The notes under the pieces were generated by a model. The model had not been told where the DNA came from, did not search any database, and worked only from the letters and a program-made list of their open reading frames with translations. 64,000 nt of DNA from Terriglobia bacterium (GTDB lineage: Bacteria > Acidobacteriota > UBA6911), in NCBI GenBank assembly GCA_020072565.1, contig JAIQGI010000010.1:1-64000 (forward strand), written 5' to 3'. Position numbers and translations under genes: made by a program. Every line of letters begins with the position of its first letter. Positions within the stretch are counted from its first letter, which is position 1. Shown piece by piece: positions 55,293-62,412 of the stretch.

Positions 55293-55832
55293 TTATTTCT
55301 CGCTCGAAGGCGGTACCAGCCCCTTCAGCCGGAAATAGACCGACATGTAACCGTAGGATTCGTTGTCGTGGGTCGTTACTCCGACCAGCGCCCCAAGCTT
55401 CGACCGCTGCCCGCGACCCGTCTTGATCATTTGGGCGGCAGTCGCATCTGTGAGCGAGCTGAAGGCCGTATCGCACTCTGCACACGAAGCCTGGATTGCC
55501 GCTACCAATTCAGCCTTGGTCTTCTTAGATGCCGCGTCCCCCTTCTTCGGCGCGCCGTTAACCATCGAGCAGGTGCCCGTTTGAGCATCGGAGATATGGG
55601 CTAACAGCTCGCCAAAGGAACGCATCTCGGGCGTGGGCTTGAAAGCGTAATTTTCTTCCGGCATCTTTTCGGCCGCCTTCAACAGGTAATTCTTGACGGA
55701 GTTGTAGGCGTTCTTCGCCTCCGTGCTCATCGGATCGGCGGGCGGCGTTTGCATGGGCGTCTGAGTCTGCGCCTGGAAAATACACGTGCAAATGAATACG
55801 GCGGCAAGCACCATCAGGAGAGGTCGTTTCAT
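55293..55832 (-). CDS. DinB-like four-helix protein, exported
   Basis: A 179-residue protein. The ATG at 55832 has GGAGGAAAA upstream and starts a signal sequence (KRPLLMVLAAVFICTCIFQAQ). The rest is helical and resembles DinB_2 proteins (YNSVKNYLLKAAEKMPEENYAFKPTPEMRSFGELLAHISDAQ, and HDNESYGYMSVYFRLKGLVPPS at the end). Two of the usual three metal-binding histidines are clear (in LLAHISD and TTHDNES). DinB-fold proteins include thiol transferases and other metal-dependent enzymes; an exported version suggests a periplasmic role. A shorter spacer (204 nt) separates it from the DUF2911 gene. Confidence 0.82.
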   Translation of the reverse strand: MKRPLLMVLAAVFICTCIFQAQTQTPMQTPPADPMSTEAKNAYNSVKNYLLKAAEKMPEENYAFKPTPEMRSFGELLAHISDAQTGTCSMVNGAPKKGDAASKKTKAELVAAIQASCAECDTAFSSLTDATAAQMIKTGRGQRSKLGALVGVTTHDNESYGYMSVYFRLKGLVPPSSEK

Positions 55833-56150
55833 TTGAGTTTTCCTCCATTTTTCAGAGTTCATTTGTTGAAACGTGCAGCTTCAGCGGCGCATGACGGATA
55901 GGACAAGATGCAACCCGCCCCCGCAACACCGGTTGGAGCGTAATCAAGGCGGTCATCTGGCGTCCCCGGCCGCGTGTTTCCGAGAGAAGCCGTTGCCCGC
56001 GGCACAGCCGGTATTCCTGGGGCCCGGTCTCCTCGGGTTCAGTAACTATTGCATATTAAAGAAACCGCTGCAATCAGGCAACCGTTAAGGATTTCCGGCG
56101 CAGAGGCGGCGACAAGTCGGCATCTCCGGTAACTCCCGGGGCGTGCGAGA

Positions 56151-56170
56151 TTGGGACAAGACAGTCCCAA
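56151..56170. promoter_or_regulatory. Inverted repeat upstream of the sigma-54 promoter
   Basis: TTGGGAC (56151-56157) and GTCCCAA (56164-56170) are perfect reverse complements with a 6-nt spacer. It lies 84 nt before the -24 element, where enhancer-binding proteins commonly bind. A related GGGACA...GTCCC unit sits inside the cytochrome gene at 11482, so it may instead be a dispersed repeat. Confidence 0.4.
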
Positions 56171-56254
56171 AAGCGGTCAGGCAGCAATGGCATGCGCCTG
56201 CTTCGAAGCTGCGCAAGTGCTTCTGTTACAATGCGATCGACCACCGCGCCCCCC

Positions 56255-56270
56255 TGGCACGGGAGTTGCA
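56255..56270 (+). promoter_or_regulatory. Consensus sigma-54 (-24/-12) promoter
   Basis: TGGCACG at 56255-56261, four nt, then TTGCA at 56266-56270. This equals the RpoN consensus, with GG and GC separated by exactly 10 nt. Transcription would begin near 56281, about 40 nt before the ATG at 56321, leaving room for GGAGGG at 56309-56314. Sigma-54 promoters need an enhancer-binding activator, which is not encoded in the window. Confidence 0.75.
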
Positions 56271-56320
56271 CTCCTGCTTGTGACCAAGCGCAGGCGTCGG
56301 TCACCCAGGAGGGTGCGGGC

Positions 56321-57952
56321 ATGAAAGATCTTATGGACAAAGCAAACCTGAATGTTCCAGCACGTATGGCCCCGCGGGCGCTCATTGCCGACGATCAGCC
56401 CGAAGTGCTGGCAGCGCTTCAATTGCTGCTCAAAGGCGAAGGCATTCAGCCTGTTACAGTTTCATCACCAGCTGCGGTTCTGGAAGCGCTGAGATCGCAG
56501 CATTTTGACATCATCCTGATGGACCTCAACTATGCTCGCGACACCACTTCGGGGAAAGAGGGATTCGACCTGCTGACCCAGATACAGAGCGTGGACAAAA
56601 CGCTTCCTGTGATCGTGATGACCGGCTGGGGCAGCGTCGATCTTGCCGTGGAAGCCATGCGCCGTGGAGTACAGGATTTCGTTCAGAAGCCGTGGGAAAA
56701 CGAACGGCTTCTGAACACTCTTCGCACTCACATCGCACAAGGGCAGATCGTCCGCAAGGGGCGACGGTTGAACGTCGAGTTGAAGCTGATGAGCAGTGGT
56801 ATCTCTGCCGCCACAGACCTTCACATAATGTTGAAATATATCGCTGAGCACATTTCGCGGGCGTTTCGAGCCTCTTCGGTCACCATCTTTACCAAATCTC
56901 CCCTGGATCAGGCATTCTGGGCCACGGCACGGGCAGGGGGTTCGGAAGACATCCTGGGCAGGTTGAAGTTCGAATCCGGCAGCCCGGTGCTGAAGTATAT
57001 GGATACGATTTTCGATCCGGACAGCAAGGAGCTTCCGGAGAACGACAAAACGAAACTTCGCCAGGCGAGTTGCAGCATCATCGCGCCTCTCAGACTCAAG
57101 GGGGAACTCATTGGTTTTATGGGGGTGGGCAAAACAGAGTCCAGGGATTCTTTCGATGAAGAGGAGGTCCGCTTTCTCCACCAGGTCATCGAACAAACAG
57201 GTTACGGCATCGAGAATCTCAGGCGGCGCAGCCAGGAGCGGGAATACGAGGAAGCCCGCGAGATCCAGCAGGGCCTGCTGCCCAAACAGATCCCCCAGAT
57301 TCCGGGCTATGAAATCTTCGGCGGCTGGCAGCCCGCCAGCGCAGTCGGCGGCGACTACTTCGATGCCTTGAAATTCACGGATACCAAGGTCGCGCTGTGC
57401 GTTGCGGATGTTTCAGGAAAAGGAATGCCGGCCGCACTCCTCATGTCTAACCTGCAAGCGGCCGTGAAGGCATTTGCATCCGAATCCATACAGCCGGGGG
57501 AGCTGTGCACGAAAGTCAACAGGGTAATCTGCAGCAATATCGCCACGAACAAATTCATAACATTCTTCTACTGCCTGCACGACGCGCACAGGAAACGTAT
57601 CGTTTACTCCAACGCCGGACACGATGCGCCGATCCTGTTGAAAAAGGACGGCTCCTGCATCCGTCTCGGCGAAGGAGGAGCGGTCCTTGGGGTTTTTCGC
57701 GACTGGAGCTATGAGCAAAAGGAGGTCGAATTTGTTTCCGGCGACCGTGTGTTCCTGTACACGGATGGTGTCACGGAGGTCAGAAACTCCGACGGCGAGG
57801 AGTTCGGCGAGCCCCGCCTGATCGAACTCCTGAAGCGACTTCACCGCCTTGGCGCACGGGACCTGCAGAGGCAGGTCATGCAGGCTGTAGCCGAGTTCAG
57901 TGGCGGGGAGTTCCAGGACGATGCCACTCTTATCGCCATGTCGGCTGAGTAA
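56321..57952 (+). CDS. Response regulator with GAF and SpoIIE/PP2C phosphatase domains (RsbU-like)
   Basis: A 543-residue cytoplasmic signalling protein. The ATG at 56321 follows GGAGGG; a further 43 codons upstream are open but lie across the promoter. Residues of about 15-140 are a receiver domain (ALIADDQPEVL, phosphoacceptor Asp in IILMDLNYARD, VMTGWGS, QKPWEN). A GAF domain covers about 165-320 (LHIMLKYIAEHISRAF, APLRLKGELIGFMGVGK). A SpoIIE-type phosphatase forms the rest, with metal-binding residues in GGDYFDAL, CVADVSGKGMPAALLMS, DGVTEVRN and DDATLIAM. Such proteins dephosphorylate an anti-anti-sigma factor, linking a signal to alternative sigma-factor release; no partner kinase or STAS gene is adjacent. 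The sigma-54 promoter suggests nitrogen, starvation or envelope control. Confidence 0.88.
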   Translation: MKDLMDKANLNVPARMAPRALIADDQPEVLAALQLLLKGEGIQPVTVSSPAAVLEALRSQHFDIILMDLNYARDTTSGKEGFDLLTQIQSVDKTLPVIVMTGWGSVDLAVEAMRRGVQDFVQKPWENERLLNTLRTHIAQGQIVRKGRRLNVELKLMSSGISAATDLHIMLKYIAEHISRAFRASSVTIFTKSPLDQAFWATARAGGSEDILGRLKFESGSPVLKYMDTIFDPDSKELPENDKTKLRQASCSIIAPLRLKGELIGFMGVGKTESRDSFDEEEVRFLHQVIEQTGYGIENLRRRSQEREYEEAREIQQGLLPKQIPQIPGYEIFGGWQPASAVGGDYFDALKFTDTKVALCVADVSGKGMPAALLMSNLQAAVKAFASESIQPGELCTKVNRVICSNIATNKFITFFYCLHDAHRKRIVYSNAGHDAPILLKKDGSCIRLGEGGAVLGVFRDWSYEQKEVEFVSGDRVFLYTDGVTEVRNSDGEEFGEPRLIELLKRLHRLGARDLQRQVMQAVAEFSGGEFQDDATLIAMSAE

Positions 57953-58057
57953 GACCGCATGATCTTTGCTCTGCTGCGCGCTCAAAGCCCTTTGAAGTGC
58001 GGCGGCACGACCCCCCTTTACTCCCTTTGCCACCCCCGGTTCAACGCTCTCAATTGG

Positions 58058-58086
58058 TTGCGGCCTGCAGGCTGCGCTGTTATGCT
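58058..58086 (+). promoter_or_regulatory. Probable sigma-70 promoter of the kinase-pyrophosphorylase gene
   Basis: TTGCGG at 58058-58063 and TATGCT at 58081-58086, 17 nt apart. The -35 hexamer and spacing equal those of the TonB receptor promoter. The ATG is 31 nt downstream. Confidence 0.55.
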
Positions 58087-58117
58087 CAGCCGCAAGAATT
58101 GAATAAAGGAGCTCGCC

Positions 58118-60061
58118 ATGAAGATTTTCGTTCCGGGGCGCGTTTGTCTTTTCGGTGAACACTCGGACTGGGCCGGCGGGCACCGGCGCGTCAATTCGCA
58201 GATCGAGAAGGGCTATACGATCATCACCGGTACCGACCAGGGCATTCATGCCGAGGTGGAGCCACACCCGACGTCGCTGGTGCTCACCTCCGTGACGCCC
58301 CAGGGCGAAAAGAGCGGTCCCTGCGAAATCCTGATGGAACCCAAGGTTCTGTTGCAGGAAGCGCAGCGCGGCGGCTTCTGGAGTTACATCGCCGGGGTTG
58401 CCTACCAGGTCCTGACCAACTACCACGTGCGCGGGCTGGTAATCAACAACTACCGGACCGACTTGCCCATAAAAAAGGGGCTCTCATCGAGCGCGGCCGT
58501 TTGCGTCCTGGCTGCGCGCGCCTTCAATCGCGTCTACGACCTCAAGCTGACCACACGGGGTGAGATGGAACTGGCTTACCAGGGCGAGATCACCACCCCG
58601 TCACGCTGCGGGAGGATGGATCAGGGCTGCGCGTTCGGCAACCGCCCCATCCTGATGACTTATGACGGCGACCGGATCGATGTGACCGAACTGAGCGTGC
58701 GCGCAGACCTGCATTTTGTACTCGTGGACCTGGGGGCGCACAAGGACACCATGGAGATCCTTGCCCGGCTCAACCATGCGTACCCCTTCGCCGAAAGCGA
58801 GCTGGAGCGGGGCGTGCAAGAACTCCTGGGTCCGGTCAACAAGCGCATCGTGCAGCAGGCGGTCGAGGCGTTGCACAGCTCCGATGCCCAGCGGGTGGGC
58901 AGACTCATGGTCGAAGCGCAGGAGTTCTTCGATCGCTACGCGACCCCCGCCTGCCCCGAGGAACTGACTGCGCCCGTCCTGCATCGTCTGCTGCATTACC
59001 GGCCGCTCGGGCCGCACATCTGGGGCGGGAAGGGCGTCGGCTCGCAGGGTGACGGCACTGCTCAGCTCATCGCCCGCAGCCCGGACGACCAGCGGGCCGC
59101 GGTCGAGATCATCGAACGCGACCTGGGTATGACTTGCCTGCCGCTGACGTTGCGCGCCGGCCAGAGAGTGCGCAAGGCGGTGATCCCAGCCGCAGGTTTC
59201 GGCACGCGCCTATTCCCTGCCTCCAAGGCCAGCAAGAAGGAGCTGTTCCCGATCATCGACCGTGACGGCATCGCCAAGCCGGTGATCTTGTACCTGGTCG
59301 AGGAGGCGCTTGGCGCAGGCGTAGAGGAAGTCATTCTCATCGTCCAGGAAAGCGACCTGGCCTACTTCAGCGCGTTCTTCAACGTACAGCTGACCATCGA
59401 AAACTACAACAAGTTGCCGGGCCACTTCCAGGAATACGCGCGCCGCATCCTGGAGATCGGGCATCACATCTCATTTGCCGTCCAGCCGGCCCAAGAGGGC
59501 TTCGGACACGCCGTTTATTGCACGCGTGAGAAAGTCGGCAATGAGCCATTCCTGCTCATGCTCGGCGACCACCTGTATCGCTCCGACTCCGACCGTTCCT
59601 GCGCGCGGCAGCTGATTGACAGCTATGGCCGGCACGGCACGAGCGTCGTCGGGCTGCGCCGCACGCCGGAAGCGCAACTGGCAAACTTCGGAACCGCAAC
59701 AGGGGTGTGGCAGGAGGAGAACCGCCTGCTGAGCATCACCGAGTTCTCCGAAAAACCCACCGTGGACTACGCTCGCAGCAATTTGCGGGTAGCGGGATTG
59801 TCCCAAGACGAGTATCTGACGGTCTTCGGCCAGTACATTATCAAGCCGCAGGTTTTCGACTATCTCGAAGAACACATCCGGAACAACGTTCGGGAACGGG
59901 GTGAGTTCCAGTTGACCTCGGCGCTGGACCGGCTGCGCCGCGAAGACGGGTTCCTTGGGCTGATCATGGAGGGGCAACGCTTCGATATCGGCCTGCCCGA
60001 GTCTTACCTGGAGACCATCCGGACATTCGGGGCCGGCAGGCAGCAGCAGGCCGGATCATGA
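58118..60061 (+). CDS. Bifunctional GHMP sugar kinase / UTP-sugar pyrophosphorylase fusion
   Basis: A 647-residue two-domain enzyme; AAGGAG precedes the ATG. Residues 1 to about 345 are a GHMP kinase: PGRVCLFGEHSDWAGG (galactokinase-like signature), LPIKKGLSSSAAVCVLAARAFN (ATP loop, about 118-139), CGRMDQ (likely catalytic Asp) and GGKGVGSQGDG. Residues of about 350-640 are a GalU-like nucleotidyltransferase: AVIPAAGFGTRLFPASKASKKELFPIID (NTP loop), LLMLGDHLYRSD, ITEFSEKP and RFDIGLPESYLETI. The order suggests phosphorylation of a free sugar at C1 and direct conversion to a UDP-sugar, as Fkp does for fucose with the domains reversed. Galactose, glucose and glucuronate are candidates; the sugar cannot be fixed from the sequence. 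It converges with the M28 gene. Confidence 0.88.
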   Translation: MKIFVPGRVCLFGEHSDWAGGHRRVNSQIEKGYTIITGTDQGIHAEVEPHPTSLVLTSVTPQGEKSGPCEILMEPKVLLQEAQRGGFWSYIAGVAYQVLTNYHVRGLVINNYRTDLPIKKGLSSSAAVCVLAARAFNRVYDLKLTTRGEMELAYQGEITTPSRCGRMDQGCAFGNRPILMTYDGDRIDVTELSVRADLHFVLVDLGAHKDTMEILARLNHAYPFAESELERGVQELLGPVNKRIVQQAVEALHSSDAQRVGRLMVEAQEFFDRYATPACPEELTAPVLHRLLHYRPLGPHIWGGKGVGSQGDGTAQLIARSPDDQRAAVEIIERDLGMTCLPLTLRAGQRVRKAVIPAAGFGTRLFPASKASKKELFPIIDRDGIAKPVILYLVEEALGAGVEEVILIVQESDLAYFSAFFNVQLTIENYNKLPGHFQEYARRILEIGHHISFAVQPAQEGFGHAVYCTREKVGNEPFLLMLGDHLYRSDSDRSCARQLIDSYGRHGTSVVGLRRTPEAQLANFGTATGVWQEENRLLSITEFSEKPTVDYARSNLRVAGLSQDEYLTVFGQYIIKPQVFDYLEEHIRNNVRERGEFQLTSALDRLRREDGFLGLIMEGQRFDIGLPESYLETIRTFGAGRQQQAGS

Positions 60062-60094
60062 GGCAAGCGCCATCTTCGCTTCCCATACAACAAA

Positions 60095-60122
60095 CGCCCC
60101 GGGGGATGTCTCCCCCAGGGCG
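60095..60122. terminator. Hairpin terminator between convergent genes
   Basis: CGCCCCGGGGGA (60095-60106) pairs with TCCCCCAGGGCG (60111-60122) with one mismatch and a 4-nt loop. A T-rich stretch follows (CATTCTTCC, then TTGTTCTCC). It lies between the stops at 60061 and 60171. Confidence 0.7.
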
Positions 60123-60170
60123 CATTCTTCCCGCTATTGTTCTCCTCTTGCTTTCCTGCGCCATCCGGGA

Positions 60171-62207
60171 CTAGAACGGCATCCCGGGCAATGGCGGCAG
60201 AACCGCAGTCAGCTTCCCCCAGCCGGCGTCTTTCGCGGTCTTCATGTCTCGGACCAGCCGCTCCGGCAGGTTGGCATTGAGCTTGGGGGGTGTGGCCGTA
60301 TTTGCAAGCACCCAGCCGACGGCGGCGAGAGTCTTGGTTGCCGCCTCCATTTCCTTGTAGTCGAGCTTTTCGGGACTGTCGGTAAGCCTGTGGTAATCAA
60401 CATGGATGCCGGTAGTGAAAAAGGCGATCGGGATGCCCATCTTGGCAAAGTTGTAGTGATCGCTGCGGGTGAAGATGCCCTGCCCTCTGGTCCCGGGGCC
60501 TTTGTTGTCGTGAGTGGCATCCGGAACCGTGACGTCGTAGAAGTGATTGATACTCATCTTCTGATAGCTGTCGTTCACGGTTTCCAATACTTTTTCCAGG
60601 TCGTCGCTGCTGATGTTCGGGCCGACGACAAAGATCTCGTTCGGCTCCGCCAGCACGGCATTCGGTGCATCCACATAGCCCGGCGTCTTGGTGCGGCCGA
60701 TCATATCCATGTTGAGGTCCGCCACCACCTTGGTGATATCGACGGGCGGGAACTGACAGAAATACTGAGAGCCCCACAAGCCCTTCTCTTCACCCGCCAT
60801 CCATAGGAAGATGATCGAGCGCTTGGGCCGAATCCCCTTCGCCGCCCCTTGCGCGTAAACGCGGGCCATAGCCATGAGTGACGCGCAGCCCGACGCATCA
60901 TCATCCGCCCCGTTGTAGACCGTGTCTCCGTTGGCATCCGGAGCGCTGATCCCGAGGTGATCCAGGTGAGCGCTCATGACCACATATTCGTTCTTCAGCA
61001 CCGGATCGCCGCCCTCGACGATACCTATTACATCTTCGGCGTGGTTGTGGTCGCTGTTGACGGCGATGCGGAGGCTAAGCTTCTTTTCCTGACTGAGTTC
61101 GAACGACTCCAGTCTGGCATTGCGGCTGGCGTCTTCAAACACCGCCTGCGCATCGAGCTTCTCGTTCTGGAAAATCGTGTTGACCAGCGCGATCCCGGCC
61201 GTGATTGTGGGGACTGCAGCCGGCCGTGCGGCCACGAATTTTACCACCTGGTAAGACGGGCCGTTGAGGCCCGGACCGCGGCCGCCGCCCGTGTTCGGAT
61301 TCGCCATGGCCGTCAGCTGCTGGAAGGTGGGTACCATGATGATGCCCAGCGCCCCGTTTTTCGCGGCATAGCCTTGCGGCGTCATGAAGTCTGTGCCCTC
61401 CTCCCCCAGCGGGTTGGGAGCCACACCGCCCCGGCCGCCCCCGGCGGCTGCTGCTGCACCCGGTGCGCCGCCGGCGGCCCCACGAGCCGCCGCCAATGCC
61501 GCCTGCTGTGCTTCCACCAGTTCCGGAGGCATGCCGGCAACCACCATGATCTTGCCGCGAACATCGATGCCCTGGTAGGGATTGACGCTGGTCTTGTTGA
61601 TGACATAGCCGTTCCCGACGAAAACCACGCGCGCGTCTGCAATATCGGCCGGAGTGGCTCCGCCGCCGCCGCGGCCGCCGCCGAACCCGCCGCCACCGGC
61701 GCCCACGGTCCATTCTCTGCCATATTCAAAAGTCCGCGGGCCCGCTGGCGCCGCTGCCCCGCCGCGACCGCCGCCTCCGGGAGCGCCGCCCCGGCCACCG
61801 CGTCCCTGCTGCTGAGGCATAGCCAGGGAGAGTTTCATCCCCGCCGCATCCAGCTGGTTGCTCACCAATTCCATCGGCATGAAATACGGCTGCAGAGGAC
61901 CGTTCGTACCCGTGGTGCTGCCCCCCGGCTTCACGCCCCAATCCTTGAGATGGCTGGCGATGTACAGCGCCGCAATGTCATAGCCGCGCGAAGGCAGGTT
62001 GCGCCCTTCCAGCTGATCGGAAGCAAGGAAGTAGTCGTACGCCTTCATCTCGTCCTGGGTGACGGCATCCACGTTACCGTAGCTCACCGCCTTGGCGGCC
62101 GACGCTTTGTTATTCTTGGTCGCGGATTGTTGCGGCGCAGCTTCGATCCAAGACAGCGTGAACAGCAGTATGCCCAGAAGGGCAACGGCTCCAAAAAATC
62201 GACGCAT
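60171..62207 (-). CDS. Exported M28 family zinc aminopeptidase with PA domain
   Basis: A 678-residue enzyme. The ATG at 62207 opens a signal peptide (RRFFGAVALLGILLFTLSWIEAA); the frame is open 18 codons further. A PA-like insert with several Gly-Arg-rich runs (about residues 120-300) precedes the M28 catalytic domain. Zinc ligands are visible in SAHLDHLG, YNGADDDASGCASLM, AGEEKGLWGSQYF (catalytic Glu), NMDMIGR and TGIHVDYHRLTDSPEKLDY. It should cleave N-terminal amino acids in the periplasm or outside the cell, complementing the S9 and tricorn peptidases. The shared promoter motif lies at 62252-62281. Confidence 0.9.
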   Translation of the reverse strand: MRRFFGAVALLGILLFTLSWIEAAPQQSATKNNKASAAKAVSYGNVDAVTQDEMKAYDYFLASDQLEGRNLPSRGYDIAALYIASHLKDWGVKPGGSTTGTNGPLQPYFMPMELVSNQLDAAGMKLSLAMPQQQGRGGRGGAPGGGGRGGAAAPAGPRTFEYGREWTVGAGGGGFGGGRGGGGATPADIADARVVFVGNGYVINKTSVNPYQGIDVRGKIMVVAGMPPELVEAQQAALAAARGAAGGAPGAAAAAGGGRGGVAPNPLGEEGTDFMTPQGYAAKNGALGIIMVPTFQQLTAMANPNTGGGRGPGLNGPSYQVVKFVAARPAAVPTITAGIALVNTIFQNEKLDAQAVFEDASRNARLESFELSQEKKLSLRIAVNSDHNHAEDVIGIVEGGDPVLKNEYVVMSAHLDHLGISAPDANGDTVYNGADDDASGCASLMAMARVYAQGAAKGIRPKRSIIFLWMAGEEKGLWGSQYFCQFPPVDITKVVADLNMDMIGRTKTPGYVDAPNAVLAEPNEIFVVGPNISSDDLEKVLETVNDSYQKMSINHFYDVTVPDATHDNKGPGTRGQGIFTRSDHYNFAKMGIPIAFFTTGIHVDYHRLTDSPEKLDYKEMEAATKTLAAVGWVLANTATPPKLNANLPERLVRDMKTAKDAGWGKLTAVLPPLPGMPF

Positions 62208-62251
62208 ATGGGACCTCAATGGATAGTGGTTTTCCTCAGCACAATTGCAGG

Positions 62252-62281
62252 AGAATACCATCGGTGACAGCGGAAATCATC
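62252..62281 (-). promoter_or_regulatory. GATG/TATTCT promoter-like motif before the M28 gene
   Basis: On the minus strand GATGATTTCCG begins at 62281 and GGTATTCT at 62259, 22 nt later, with CACCGAT between. It lies 44 nt before the start at 62207 and matches the site at 35641-35670 closely. Confidence 0.6.
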
Positions 62282-62330
62282 CGTAATTATCCAAAAAAAT
62301 CCCGGATGCAATTTGTCGGGTCAGCTTATG

Positions 62331-62388
62331 GGACCACGAGAAACATGAAACACACGAAACGGGCTTTCGTGTATGTCGCGTTTTCTGA
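62331..62388. repeat. CACGAAA intergenic repeat copy with hairpin
   Basis: ACACGAAA (62352-62359) pairs perfectly with TTTCGTGT (62365-62372) across a 5-nt loop, within a run of related words (GACCACGAGAAACATGAAAC). It lies after the stop of the gene at 62413 on the minus strand and may end its transcript. Confidence 0.55.
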
Positions 62389-62412
62389 TTTGTCCCCATA
62401 CTTTTGCTTCCC

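Larger units (their letters stand above)
55833..56320. other. Divergent region with a sigma-54 promoter
   Basis: This 488-nt stretch between the DinB-like gene and the response-regulator gene contains the inverted repeat at 56151-56170 and the sigma-54 element at 56255-56270. I found no gene in it; the frame open from 56192 is the untranslated lead of the next gene. Confidence 0.55.
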
